Below, in pieces: positions 33,550 to 46,914 of a stretch of DNA of 64,000 nt (the first letter of the stretch is position 1; each line of letters begins with the position of its first letter). The position numbers were made by a program, and so were the translations under genes. Under the pieces are notes generated by a model. That model worked only from the letters and a program-made list of their open reading frames with translations. It did no database searches and was not told the DNA's origin. Origin of the DNA: Peromyscus leucopus. Its lineage: Eukaryota > Chordata > Mammalia > Rodentia > Cricetidae. The stretch spans positions 99,477,661 to 99,541,660 of the forward strand of contig NC_051083.1 of the NCBI RefSeq assembly GCF_004664715.2. The letters are read 5' to 3'.

Positions 33550-36500
33550 AAACTAAAGCTGATACACCTCAATATGTTCAGGCTTGATCGCATGGCTAAA
33601 CCTAAAACGAGATACAGTTGTATCACTATTGATTTCTGAGCTCTGATAATTTCTTTAATATCATACTTGAGCTCAGGTTGGCCAAGAGGTGTATTAGCCC
33701 AAAGCTAGTATGATTACTTCTAATCGTAGTACCTCCTGTCTCGTGCAACAGTTAATTTTTATCCAATGTTCTCGACACAAACGTGCCAGCCAGTATCCAA
33801 TCACCTCTACATAACTATATCAGATCCACATTTATTTTTTCAGGCCTCAGTTTCTCTGTAATTGGAATCACTTTATAACAACATCCTGCTCTCTCCAGTA
33901 CATAAAACACAATGGGTCTATAACTAAACTTATTTTAGAAAGAGTTAAATGATGACCTCCCTTAAAAAACTTCAATACTTGGACACCATCTGTCAAGAAA
34001 AAAAAAAAATGATTCACAAAACTGAGGAATATTGCACTTCAGAACTATAATGTAAGCACAAAAATATTTACTTAAGGAAACATGAACTCTTCTGCAAAAC
34101 CACTCCACAAAATGTTCATCTACACCGTCAAAAAAATGACGTCCAAAAGCCACCAAAATTAGCCAAATGTAAATAACGTAACGACAGTACTATATAAAAT
34201 TTATATAAAACCATAAAAACATAAACTTATTCACAAAATTATAATACTACCAAACAAAGTCGCCATATCATCACCTCTATTCTTCACGTATAATACTCTA
34301 CTTGTTTAGAGCTATACCATAACAAAATTAAATAATTTATAAGAGATCAATGCAGTAGAATAGAAAAAATAAACTAATCCTACACTTTATTAATACAAGA
34401 AGCTCCCGTGGCCCCATGGCATAGCACTATTGATCTCAATTTATTTAATAAATAAAAATAGCTCAAAAAAGAAAAAAAAATACTTCTGTTCTAAAAGTAT
34501 AACAAATATGATTATTCAAATCACGGATTTAGGACAAGCACTGGGCGTTTCGTAATTATCAGTTATCAACTTTAGCTCCTGAGCAGAAAGAGACAGTTTA
34601 TTGCCAAAATATTAGAAAGCTCTCTATTGACTGCAATTAACCCTGAAAGACATTTGTCCTCAAAATGTTTATCATAGCTATCAAATAAGGCTAAGAAGTA
34701 AATGTTGGTTACTAATCACGACCAAATTCATCACTTACAATAATGAACTTATATTTTTATCTGATAAAATCAATGCTTAAAACCTTTCGCTTGTATTAAT
34801 TCTTTCCTAAGCAGTGAGGAAATAGAAGACTGATACGCAAGACCTGCCAAAAATGATACACAGTAATAGCAGAAGACTTACTGACATACACTAAATGCAA
34901 ATATTCATACTACAGTTCATAATAGACGTATATAGGCCTGTATAGCTCCTGAGGAAGAACACTTTTTAACACACCTGATACAAATTAATTGTAGAATAAA
35001 GCCATAAGTAATCCAATAGCACCTGATAATAAGTAAAAGACTAATGACAATGCATATATAGCGTTACAATAATTATACTGATATGAATTGCTAAGAAATT
35101 GTGCCAGCCCGATACTATTCTAACCAGAAAAAGTTATAAAGTATCCTTCTTCCAGTTTAAGTACAAACAAATTTTACTTACAAACACCTCAAACAACCCA
35201 AAACATATGTATCTTGAAACTACCATTATAAACACAATAATAGGGAACCTAAAGCACAGAAATAGTTTCTAGCTTTCGCAGTCGTGTTGTAAGGTCATCA
35301 AGCAAGGACCGTCACACCAAATTTATTGTTTCTCATAATGTTGCTGTAAAAATTGCTCGTATATTTATTGACGAAATTAATATACAGACACACCATTTCC
35401 ACTCAACCACCAAACATGAATGACACCAGAATGTTCAACGACCCCACCAAATTGTAAACAACTACTAAACAACTCAAACACACCACAAAGGGAGAGACAG
35501 GGAGAGAAGACAAGACAGAGACGCAAGAAAGACGCGAGAGACAACGACGAGAGACGCACCGACGAAGACACACGAACCCCACGATGAGACGATGAAAGAC
35601 AGAAAGCATATTATACTTGCACTCACACACACCACACTTATACAATATAACAAAAAACAACAAAAAAATATTAAACAAAGATTGCTCAATATATAAATAA
35701 ATGTAGGAAAGATAGATATCCTAATATAGTGTTCTTTACACTACCTGAGAATTTTATAATTTCTATTAAACAATGACTATTTACTAAAAATAATAAAAAA
35801 AAATGCCACAAATCTCTTCTCAAATGAGAGTGAAAGAGATAGTAGAAAGTGACAAGAAGAATTATAATAGAAAAATAATAAAAAATAAACCCACTCATCC
35901 TCCTCCCATCACCTCCCCACGTCCCACTCACTCTACACCTCACCACCACCCTGTCGTCCCTCACTCTCCCTCCTCTCTTCTCACACCCTCTCGCCCACCA
36001 TGCGCGCACCTTTCTGACCACCCTCTGTGAGTGAAGCTCATCCCTCCAAACCCATCCTCGCATTTCTCCACGTAGCCATCCTACCATCTGCTTGCAGACC
36101 ACGATCCCTAATCCCACTGGCACCAACCGCCCCAACTGCCTCTCACACCCTCCTCGCTGTCTCTACTCGCACTCCCAACAGTAGCTTTCTAAATACACAC
36201 GCAACGCACGCCACCTCCTCGCTCACCAACTCACTCCACACAAGCCGCTCCACACCGCTCCACCTCACTCTCTCCCACTTCTGGTCTGCTTGTTTGACAA
36301 CCCTCCAGCTACCTTGGCTTACTGTGCTGTCTCCTCTCAACCTGCTCAATCACTGCGCACACATCATCTCACACGGACGACCCTTCGCTCTGTGACGTCC
36401 AAGTAGTCACCAACGCCCACCACACCCCTCCTCACTCTACCTCCCGACCTTCCATGTGCTCACTCCTCACTGCAGCCGATAGCCACGCTCCCTCGCTCTC

Positions 36501-37962
36501 ACCTCACTCTCTCTCGTACCTCCCCGCGCGCCCGACGCGCGCACACTCCTAGCCTACCACCACCCACCACCCCTCTCTCACACACCCACCACCCACTCAC
36601 ATAGCATAGCCCAGCCCGACACGGTGCGAGAGTGCTCGTGCTCGGCCCGCGAGAGGAGAGGGTGAGAGGAGAGGGGCTGTGACGTGTGGCGGAGATCCGT
36701 GCTAGTGTTGGTGAGCCGAGCGAGCGAAGACTTCTGGACGAAGGCGCTAATCTGCGACGAGCGGATAGAGACGACGATACTCGATAGAGTCGAGCTCGGG
36801 GCTGTAGATGGTGAGTGGAGAGAGAGCGTTGCAGAGTCGTTGTGCTGCCTTAGGAGCGCGTGTGAGTTAGCGTGTGGAGCGCGAGGCAGAGCAGCGGATG
36901 GGCCGTGTGCGAGTGTGTGTGGTGAGCGATTGTGTGTGAGTATGTTGATGAGGAATAAGAGGGTTCGAAGTGATGTAGAGTCGGTGGTGGTGAGAGTGAG
37001 TGAGTGATAGCGGTGCGGGGGCGGGTGCAGAAGGACGAATGTTGAAGGTGAGGTTGATGAAGATGATAGAGACGGCGATACCGTCGTTTCTAGCTCTCTC
37101 GTCTCATGCGCTCTTTCTGCGCTCCTACGCGCGCGGGTCGTCGGCTGAGGGCACGATGTGAGAGGTGGCTGGGCGTGTCTGTGGTGTCGATTCCTGGTTT
37201 AGGCCTTCTCGGTAAGACTGTCAAGAGGTTGGGATGTGGTAGCGAGCGGAGCATTCATAGAAGGGAGTGCTTGCGAAGTAGCGCGGCGCGCGTCGGGGGG
37301 GGAGAGAGCGGGGGAGGGAGGGGCGTAAGTGAGGCACGTAGAAGGTAGAAATCTGCGCCGCGAAGTAAGAAGAGCGGCGGAGAGTAGAGGTGCGCGCGAA
37401 ATATTGGTCCTTACTCCTCAACCAATTACTATGAGACCCAGCTTCTATATATTTTACCCATCTGTGTAAGCCAGAGTTGAACTGGCTATGAAACTCCTCC
37501 ATAGAATTTTCTGTATCCACCTCCACATTTAAATGCGTAATGATTGCTACATCAGATATCAGACAACAAAAGACACTCTCAACCCAACTTCCTGCAAAAT
37601 AGGATCTCTCGGGGATTCAACCAACACCAGACTTCATGCTCCAATAGTAAATACATAAGATATTTTCAATAAATACAATACTCCACTCTACATTCCATAT
37701 TTCCTCACAAGTACAGATGTAATTTCTCATAAAATATCTCATTAAGAACCATATAGAATACATTAAACTAATCAGTTGGAGATCTTTATTCAAAAGCTTT
37801 CCATACAACTACACCAATCATATACAATATCTGTGTCGAAACTACTATATAAACATTTGTTACCACCACCAGGCAATATTATTCTCACACTCCGGCAGGT
37901 TTTACAGATAGCTATATTAATAATATAACTCTCACTCAATCTCCCAAATGATCTTCACCTCA
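33550..37962. other. Anomalous sequence left of the scaffold gap
   Basis: Composition departs gradually from normal rodent DNA from about 33,550. Up to about 35,880 it is A-rich with C over G; 35,880-36,620 is C-rich (52 C against 14 G in 36,181-36,300); 36,620-37,400 is G-rich (129 G against 45 C in 36,661-36,960) with 27 CpGs in those 300 bases; 37,400-37,962 looks more ordinary. No SINE, L1, LTR or microsatellite is recognisable. Open frames up to 149 codons run through these skewed tracts and give low-complexity peptides, so I do not call them genes. Most likely low-accuracy gap-edge sequence. Confidence 0.6.
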
Positions 37963-38062
37963 NNNNNNNNNNNNNNNNNNNNNNNNNNNNNNNNNNNNNN
38001 NNNNNNNNNNNNNNNNNNNNNNNNNNNNNNNNNNNNNNNNNNNNNNNNNNNNNNNNNNNNNN
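37963..38062. other. Assembly gap, 100 N
   Basis: Exactly 100 consecutive N, the usual placeholder for a scaffold join of unknown length. Confidence 1.
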
Positions 38063-41000
38063 TCACTCAACCGCGCCATCCTCGAAGTTAATGGAAATTG
38101 CTAATCTTCGTTGAATCCAATAAATTCATTACTATATGTTAGAGAGTTTAAATGCTTTTACAATAGCAACGAGCCATTAATTATCTTATCAATACGTTAT
38201 AGAATACTTTTAGTTACCAACCTAGACCTTATAGAAGTGAGGTATTGCTCAACCTCCGGGGGTTTTAGGTGGCATGCTTTTATTAACCTTGTATCTACCC
38301 CATGTCACTCTCCTCTTTCTAGTCTTCTGTAGTGAGCACTGTTAACCTCCATTTTCCTATGAAAGATGTGACTCTTTGATTTTTTCGCAGCTATAGACAG
38401 AAATCCTTGAAGATACATATTATCTGTTGTGTCTCATTTTCAATCCTCTCCCTATTTATTGATCTCCAGCTTTACTACATAGATAGACGTATGCTTTGCA
38501 GTACCCAGTGGAGACATGTACTTTGGATTTTTGTGAGTGTGGGGACTAGGGAATAATTATTGGGGAATTGGAAGGTATAGTTGCCGATTAATGGTTGTAC
38601 ATGTTCCTTTGGCTTTAGACCGTTGGATTATCCTTACAGTCAACGGTTTCCCAACAGTACAGAAATCTGTTGAGAACGAGGCAGAGCCACTCACTAACAT
38701 AGGTAAAGATATTGGAAGGCAAGTGGCAATCCTGCCACTAAATCCTTTTGTGGGCAAGGATTCTGCTGTGTTTGCTTCTGGAAAGGTGAGAATGGGCCTC
38801 TGTTGAGTTGGACCTGTGATGCAGGGGATCTTTGTATTTTCAAAAGTTTAAGTTTAACTTTCCATCTCTTAAGGCTAATTTATGCCTAAACTAGCAAATA
38901 ATGCTCCTTAACCTGAGTGTTGGAAAGATAACATCAGTTGTTACGACGTTTCTAGGCCGATATATGAGATAATTCTTCTATAGGTAGAGCATGATTAGTA
39001 AAACTATTATGCCCGTGATACACAGAATTTAATATACTGCTTCAGTTAAAAGGTAGTCAAGTCTTCTGATGTGCGAGTGACATGCGGTTTTCTGATGTTC
39101 TGAGTAGGGAATGTAAACTGGCATGCTCTGCCTGGTGGAGCTAGAGCGGAGGTCACAAAGAAAACAGTATTCGTATTTGGTGAGAAGTGTGGTGGTATTC
39201 GTGGCAAGGTCTTTTGTGATAATATGGGTGAAGACAGAGTCTAAATAAATATACACATGTATTATAGATGTGATAGGGCGGCCAGCCACAACTTGTGGTA
39301 GATAGAGTTAAATACTTGGTAATATATGTAAGGTGAATTATCTGTCATTCCATTTGGAGAAACCTGATAGAGAATGATTGATAGTACATGAACTTACATT
39401 AAGGATTATAAGTGAATCATTTGCTGTAATGGCCACAATATAAGTACTCTCGCAGTATCTGTTTATTGTAAAGAGTTTTCATGTTGCCTATGAGTCACTT
39501 CTGTGTTGACTGAATTGCGACATTAATTTGATCTACGCGGCTAATATCACTATTTCTTGAGAGTGAAGCGGTCTGCTGATATGTATGAGTTAGTACTAGT
39601 TGTGCATCTTAGACCTGCAACACTGCAACAAGCAAAGTAAGATTAATAGTTACCGTTGTCGACTTGTGATAAGTACTTTGCTACGCTCTTCAAAGTAGCA
39701 ATAATAATAATGACAGATCATTGCGTTCGCCTTAAAATATTTCATTTGATGAGTGGTGATTCGCATTTGATATCAATTAGACTCACATGCTTAGTATTAT
39801 GGAATTCATAATGAGAATTCAAGCTAAAGCAGTATGTGAAGTGTTTAGAAACGATTTGACTTAGATAATTTTCATCAGTTTGCTTAGCAGTATGACCTGA
39901 GCTGCATTCTGAAAGAATATGTCGTTCGTAGTGCGCCCGAAACGCTAGAGCTATGGGTAGAGCGGAAACAGCACACGCATTAAGTACTGGAAGCACTAAA
40001 AGAGGCAACAGAGCACGATTTACTCTTTGGTGTTTTCACACCTTCCAAATTCATAGTCTGTTTGTTCTCTATGTTTGTAAGGAGCAGAATATTCGAGTGG
40101 CTCATGTGATTCCACCAATATAAAGTATGTATATCACAGAGCCTAAATCATATGGGTGACGCTAAGAGATCATGAAGATCTATCAAGGTAAAAAGCTCAC
40201 CTAGGCACCATTACTTTATACAACTCTGCAGCTTTCCAATTTGCCAGTGACTTCCTGTGCTATTCGCAGGGACTTATTGCCTTTGCATTTCTCTGCCCTC
40301 TCACTTCTGGTCTCATACATGTCAGACCCAGACCTAACCTGTCACTTCTCTTGCCTACACATCTCTCGACACCTTATCTGCGTCTGTCTGTACAGACCTC
40401 CAGGACTTCTATGAATCGTAGCGCGCATAACAGCGTCTTAAATTACACACATTAGCTCTGTTTCCCTAGTGTGTCCTTGCGAACAGATCTGTAAGGCGTG
40501 TGCTCAGCGACAATCATCCTACAACTATCAGGCAAGTATAGGCTTAAAGTAGGAGATATGATGATATGTGAAAGATGCTGGTATGCTACCGAGAGCAACT
40601 GTTATTTAAAAGCAGCTAAATAATTTACTCACTTAGCCTATATCCGTAGAATTTGCATAAGTAGAATTCTGTGAAAGAGTAGTTGTTTTCATCGATTAAC
40701 TTAAGAATTACTAACTCTTATAAAGTTGTCTCATTTGGCTTATTTATTAAACTGGCCATGAAAACGAAACATAGTGAATAAAACTGATCCTATGCTGTAA
40801 GCCAGTTCTGAGATTTTGACTTCATAAGTATTATATTAAGCTTGTGACAAGTACATAGTATTTTTATGGTGAGACTTTAAAAATGGTGTTGGCCAGAAAG
40901 GCGATCTTATTGGTTTTGAAAATTATGTAGCGAAGATAGATGATCGGTCATGATAAGAGACAATCAGTTGATAAACTAGGTTGGTGTTTTGCATAGAATG

Positions 41001-44000
41001 GCAGTTTGATTAGATCTAATTGAATATAGTATCCTTAATTACCATGGGAAGCTATTGAAGTAGTTGAAACCTATATGTTAACATATGTATATGGAAATTT
41101 CTGAGAGGAAGGATATGGTATAGGAGAAATTGAAGAATGGCGAGGTGGATAGGATGTTATTAGGGCAGAAATGTTGTAAATATATTCTATTTCTTATATA
41201 TAGTGTTTTTAGCGCGTTTGTAAAGACGATCATATCTGAACATAACTCTCAAGATGAATTTATTTGATCAGAAGCATAAATCAAAAGATTAGACTCTGTA
41301 TCGTTGTTGTGTGTGTTTCAGGTGGAAATGAGAGAGGCCAGATTGACGGTTAGTGAATTATTTTATTTTCAATAGTTATTATCAAATGTAAACTGAACTT
41401 TTGGAGGTGGCATCATACTGCGATATTTATGAAGGAGATCAAGAGAGATTTGGACTGATAGGAATCTCGATAAATAGAGTTTGAGTGACCAGGAGGCAGA
41501 CAGAGTACTGATGTTCTTACTCATGAGAAACATATGCTTGTGTTCAGAAGCTAATGATGGCTCTGGAGTCTGTCAGAAGTTGAACATGTCGATTTCTCAC
41601 AACAGATCACTCCGCATTGCACATCGAACCTGAAAGACTATCTTGGATGTTGAGCGTCAAGTTGGTATCAGCAACGTAGATATTGTAAATGGGTTGGAGT
41701 AGGAACAACACTGTCAGGAGGAATTCTTGGATGGTAAGCAGAGCTATAGTTTAACAGAAGCATGACCAGCATGTAGTGGTGTCTGACAAGTGTCAATATT
41801 CTGCAAATACTATATCAGTATATCTGTTAGGATCGACTATTTTAATGAGCAAGTATTTAGATCACAAGCTTTCTATGTAGAGGAACGAAATCTAACACAA
41901 AAGTAGGCTGTCTAGTAAAGGATTAATTATACGGATATCTGCTGTGTAGATGGTCTCAGTCTAAGAAGGAGAAAAAGGGATTTGAGAAGACGTCAGAATA
42001 AGACGAGGGAGAAGGCGACGATACTCGATTAGAGCGAAAATCATACTGGAGATACATGATATTGTGATCAGATAAGCATGATATATGTCTTATGGATTAA
42101 TTTTCCGCAATTTAATGCATATATATGTATGCTTTGGAGTGGGTTAGTAGATGTTCTGGTCTAAGATAGGTGGGGTACATATAGTGTAAGTTATGTTACG
42201 CGTTGTATAAGTACATCTGGTTAATTGAGATGTATGCAAGAATATGCTGATTGTTGATTTTAAGGGAACGATGTAGATAGAGCACTCGTAGGGATGGTTG
42301 AACTATGACTTGGTGCTCAGTTTGGGTCGGAAAGAATTTGTGTTTTTTGGAATACGATTGCCTTACCACACATAGTTAGTAGAGTAAAATAGTAGTGGAG
42401 GCTTCTCTTCAGCTACGTCACGTTGTGAAGTTAAGTCTTTCAGACTGATGATCAGTTTACAATGTACGGATCAGGCTTTTATAGACTTCATATGAGCATG
42501 AACGAGATTCTGCTCAGAATGAATATATAATATTGGCCTTCATTTGTCTTACAAGATGAGTCTCACATGTCAGTCTCTCCTCACATTAGGAAGAGATGCT
42601 CCATTATAAAAGTCTTTATTATGGGACCGACATGTTTTAATGAGATGAAATGAATATATGAAAGATTATCCGCAGTATTGTAAAACGAGAATACTACTAT
42701 CGCGTGAAATTCATGCGTGTCTCTTTTTGGTAATAAGATCTGCCTGTAATACTAGGTGTTAACTAAGTAAGATGGGCCACACTTGTACCAAATTTTTAGT
42801 GCTCGCGTTCAACGTGAAGCAAAATGTTCTAGTTCCGCTCAAATTTTATTCATATGATGACGTTAAATTATGTGTTAAGATAGTGGCATCAGGTTCCAGC
42901 ATGCAACTTTTTCACAATGAATTCTCGTTTAAATAGCCAGTGGGTTTTTTAGATGTGTTTGCCCAAGAAGAGAAAGGGATTTTCTTCTGGTGAATGAACT
43001 GTCCCTGGATCTGCTCCATAGTAACCATCAGGTTCTTATTAGACCATGCTGGGCACTCGAAAGAACTCACATCGGATAGTCCACTCTATCTCTGTCTTGC
43101 TAACTGCTAGGGATCTTTACACTTGCTGGTACCTACTATGTGCCTCACCTACCTGACATATGAGTAAACTCTGATAAAAATCACGCGCTAATAAGGTTCT
43201 ATGCTTATTCAGCCAACATGACAGCAGCTCGTCCTCGCGAGTTATGCGCCATTAATAAGGTCAGAGATAGCGAAAAGATTTAAGTGTTGGATTGAAAATC
43301 AGCTTAAGATATGATTGGTATATGATCATAATTGGAGTAGTTTCTGATATATCACGCGAAGGATATAGAAGAGAACTTCAGGCAGATGATAAGTATCAAG
43401 TATAGTCTTGTGAGGATTAAGTAGTATAATATAATCTCATCATTTATGAAATAAGGGTACAATAGTAAATTTGAGATGACTATTATGTAGGATACTGTGA
43501 GAGATATAACCTTAGATCTAGATGAAGTGATTGAGAGTACTTTTCGTCTGTCGTCATTACAAGAATCAAGTCGATCTGTGAAGCTGAGTATTCAAGAAGT
43601 AGAACAAGGTATCCGATACTATTGAATGCCTTTTTTCAAGAGGATTTAAAATAACTGCAATAGATTTGAAAGTAGATCTCTTTTGAAAATTAGGTATCTA
43701 AATAATTGCGTTTGTTTTGTCATGTTGTGTAGGATAGGTGTTGATATGTATGGGATAAGTAGATTAGTGAACGTGATAAAATACAATAAACTAAGGACTC
43801 TAATAGATAAAGTCCTAATTCAATGTACTTAAAATAGGGACATGATAAGGAGATACTGCGCGACTGGGATGATCGAGCGTGAGATTGCAGAGGTCAGTCT
43901 GAAACAGTTTTGATGGTGATAGTAATAGCTCTTGATCATCCAAAGAATTAGCTATCAGGAAAGTGAAATAGGTATCATGTTAATTCGTTGTTTAATAAGT

Positions 44001-44665
44001 AGAGTGGTTAGGTTGAGACGATTGAGAGCCTTGAGCATTACAAGCATATTCACTACAGGAGATTAGATGCTTTTATTAGAACAACAGTTAACTATACATT
44101 TCTTTGCACCATTTTACCAAAGAGACATAGCTTACATGGCGGGAAAAAATAGTTAGAACAAAGTGCACGTTGACCATCTATCTAGCATCTGATATCACGA
44201 CATTCTATAAAAAATCTGTGTAAAGTTACCATTAACGGGTGTCTTCGTCCTTACAATGTAGCAGCAATAGCTGGAGGCGTTAAAGGAAGGAGCATCAATA
44301 TGAACAAACTACAACATATGAGCGGAGTGATATATACTCTATATTTAAATTACGTTGAATAGGAACAGGAAACGTCAATTCTCTACCGTATTGAAGTGTC
44401 TTTCATTGTTTTTCAGTACAAGTATAAGGGTGGATCAAGAAGATAAAAAAATTCACTCAGAGCTAAAATGTTATCTATACAGATGCTAATAGTGGTGTTA
44501 AGTTTAAAAAATAGAATAGTTAGACCATAATGTTATTACGCCATTTGGTTAATATCAGTCATCAGCAGGGAGTATAGAAGAAAATGAGTGATGCTACTTC
44601 GATTTTTAACCATTAATATGAAGACAAATGTTTTAGTCATGCTTTGTTACATAAGCTCATGCCAG
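38063..44665. other. Anomalous sequence right of the scaffold gap
   Basis: About 6.6 kb with G well above C (82 G, 30 C in 42,001-42,300), raised CpG (10 in the same 300 bases), and no recognisable SINE, L1, LTR or simple repeat. Words such as gatag/atgag recur without forming a tandem repeat. Normal repeat-bearing sequence resumes around 44,670. A more natural-looking patch lies at about 38,530-38,800. Interpreted as noisy single-read or unpolished sequence. Confidence 0.6.
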
Positions 44666-44669
44666 AGAG

Positions 44670-45031
44670 GCAATTCGGCCAGGCCTCTCCCTCCATTGCC
44701 AAGCCTCCTGAGGCCTACCGCTAATCCACCCTCCATGTCCATCAAACGAGCTGTTAAGAATTCGCTTGCTCAACGAGAAGGATTAAGTGAGTCCCATGGG
44801 GGTCATGCTGGAAAGGCTGGATACCTTCAGTAAGGCGTTTCCAAGCCCCTCCTGCTAGGTGTCCCCTCATCAAGATTGTTGTAGGAGGATTCCATTACAT
44901 GAGTAGTGTCGTCCCAAGCTGTATTATTGCAGCGCAGTGGAATGGGATCGGATCCTACTGCCAGGGGGACCCTTTAAGCAGATCAAGCTACACAACTGTC
45001 TCAATTATGCAGAGGGCCTAGTCCAGTCCCA
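44670..45031 (-). mobile_element. Lx-type L1 3' UTR fragment
   Basis: Plus-strand landmarks: 'catcaagattgttgtagg', 'attattgcagcgcagtgg', 'gcagatcaagctacacaac' and 'atgcagagggcctagtcc', the complement of a rodent Lx 3' UTR. It is broken at 45,032 by family X. The left part is rougher, marking the edge of the anomalous block. Confidence 0.7.
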
Positions 45032-45400
45032 TGCTGACTAGCTTTATGTCAACTTGACACAAGCTAGAGTCATTTCAGAGGAGGGAACCTCAGCTGAGAA
45101 AATATTCCCACCACATTGGTTTGTGAGAAAGAATGTGGTGGGCTTTCTTGTTTGATTATTAATATGAGTGCACTCAATTCACTGGGGGTTGTCCCATACC
45201 TGGGCTGGTGGTCCTGGGTACCATAAGAAACCAGACTGTGAAAGCCATAAGGAACAAGCCAATAAGAAGCACTCCCCGTGGTCTCTGTTTCCATTTATGC
45301 CTCTAGATTCCAGCCTTAAGTTCCTGCTCTGACTTCCCGGGATGATGGACTACATTTGTAAGATGAAGTAAACACTTTCCTCCCTAAGGTGCTCATGGAC
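45032..45400 (+). mobile_element. Rodent repeat 'family X', plus copy
   Basis: The best copy in the window: starts TGCTGACTAGCTTTATGTCAA, then 'acacaagctagagtcat', 'gagggaacctcagctgag', 'tgggctggtggtcctggg', 'cataaggaacaagcc' and a terminal 'aaacactttcctccctaag'. Other copies: 6896-7281 (-), 46,915-47,226 (-), 51,866-52,130 (+). Confidence 0.65.
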
Positions 45401-45483
45401 CTTACAATTTACTGCCTTTGTAGAAAGCCAAATCTAAAAAAGAAGGTAGGCATTTAGTAATTAAAGGATCTGTTGTATTAACT

Positions 45484-45886
45484 CAGATCTCTTTGGCAAC
45501 CAAATCATGGAGCCTCGGCTTCCATGGGTCTGCACTAGGTCCTCTGCATGCATACATGCTGTGGTTGTAGCCTGGGGTTTTGTTGGACTCCGAACAGTGG
45601 AAGAAGGGGTGTCTCTGACTCTTTTGCCTGCTCATGAGCTTTCCTTCCACTGGGTTGCCTCATTTAACCTCAATATGAGGGTTTGTGCCTCCTCTTATTG
45701 TAACTTGATAAGCCGTGTTCAGTTGATATCCCTTGGAGGCCTGATCTTTTCTGAAATGAAACAGGAGCAGTGGATCGGGGGACAAGGAAGGTGAGAGGAA
45801 AACTACAAAGGAGGGGAGGGAAGGGAAACTGCAGTCAGGATGTACTGTATGAGAAAAGAATAAAGAAAAAGAAAAAAATAAACCTT
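45484..45886 (+). mobile_element. L1 (Lx/L1_Rod-type) 3' UTR and tail
   Basis: Plus-strand 3' UTR: 'catggagcctcggcttccat', 'gttgatatcccttggaggcc', 'tcttttctgaaatgaaacag', a G-rich tract, 'ggaaactgcagtcaggatgt' and an A-rich tail with AATAAAG. No ORF2 sequence attached. A 95-codon open frame across it is accidental. Confidence 0.75.
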
Positions 45887-46559
45887 AACTGGCCTTTTTA
45901 AACACTGCATTAAGGCAGACACTCAGGAAAAAAATTGATATTTTACATTGTATAAAAATGCTAAGCAGCCACTGGGTCCATGTTCAAAGAAGAAAATCAG
46001 CATGATCCAAATGGAAATGACTAACTGGAAACTGTGTATGACACAGAATTCATAGATTATACATGTAAAACTCCATTTATAAATAAAAGTACTCTGAGAA
46101 TATATTTAAATGGCATGCACAGAGAATTTGAAAAAAAAATGGCATCAAGTTGCTTTGGTTCATTGATAATCAAACAACTACAAATAGAACTAGAATAAAT
46201 TGTCATTGACCTACAACGTTGGTGAAAGTGTGAGGAAGCAGTGACCTTCTGCACTGCTTATTGGAACATAAATTGTAATAATGTTACTGAGTAAGATTTT
46301 GCAACATTCATGAAAAATTAAATATCTTTGACTAAGTGACTAGCAATTTACTTTCACTAGATAAATCCCATAAATGGGCAATTTTATCAGTGTGCAAAGA
46401 TTCAAATGCAGTAATATTCAGATGGATGACACATTACTTTAGTAGGGAAATGTAACCACTGTAAGCACTCATCAGTGGACTTCAACTGTAAGTTTCCCAA
46501 TAACCACAAAATTATTCAGATGTGCATCCTTCCTTTATGGTTTCTAAGCCAATTTTGTG
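45887..46559. other. Unassigned DNA
   Basis: AT-rich, possibly containing decayed old repeats; none identified. Confidence 0.4.
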
Positions 46560-46860
46560 GAAATGCAATTTACATAGAGTCAGCGGTGCACATCTTCAAT
46601 AAACTGTAACAAACAGGAATAGTCATGGAATGGTCATCACAATTTAAGATCCGGAGCATTTCCCTCATGGAAGAAAGTTCCTTTCTGCCATTCTTAATTT
46701 CCTTCCCATCCTTCTGGTCCCTGGCAATATTTTGTTACTGTTGACTAGCATTTCATTTTATGAAAGTGTAATACTTTATTTTTCCACTCATCTAAATGTA
46801 CTGCTTTGAAGGAATAGTGCCTTATAAGCAGGGGCTATTGATGCTTTATTCACTGACTGA
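46560..46860 (-). mobile_element. Ancient L1 3' end, minus strand (tentative)
   Basis: 'atccggagcatttccctcat', 'aagaaagttcctttctgcc', 'tctggtccctggcaat' and 'gactagcatttcattttatg' resemble the complement of L1M 3' UTR text ('agaacatttccatc..ccagaaagttccc..'). Weak. Confidence 0.4.
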
Positions 46861-46914
46861 TAAAAATAAAAAAGTTCTTTGGACATAATACTGATGTGGA
46901 CATTGGATATTGTA

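Noticed and set aside
35686..36395. 149- and 122-codon open frames
   Set aside because: They sit in strongly skewed, probably low-accuracy sequence; length is explained by scarcity of stop codons in C-rich or G-rich text, and the peptides are low complexity.
36600..37400. CpG island and promoter
   Set aside because: CpG density is island-like, but extreme strand asymmetry and the adjoining anomalous sequence and gap make an artefact more likely. Kept as a finding, not as a promoter call.
36771..42030. Shared 14-mer cgacgatactcgat on both sides of the gap
   Set aside because: A single 14-base match within about 10 kb of skewed sequence is not far from chance, and no longer similarity surrounds it.
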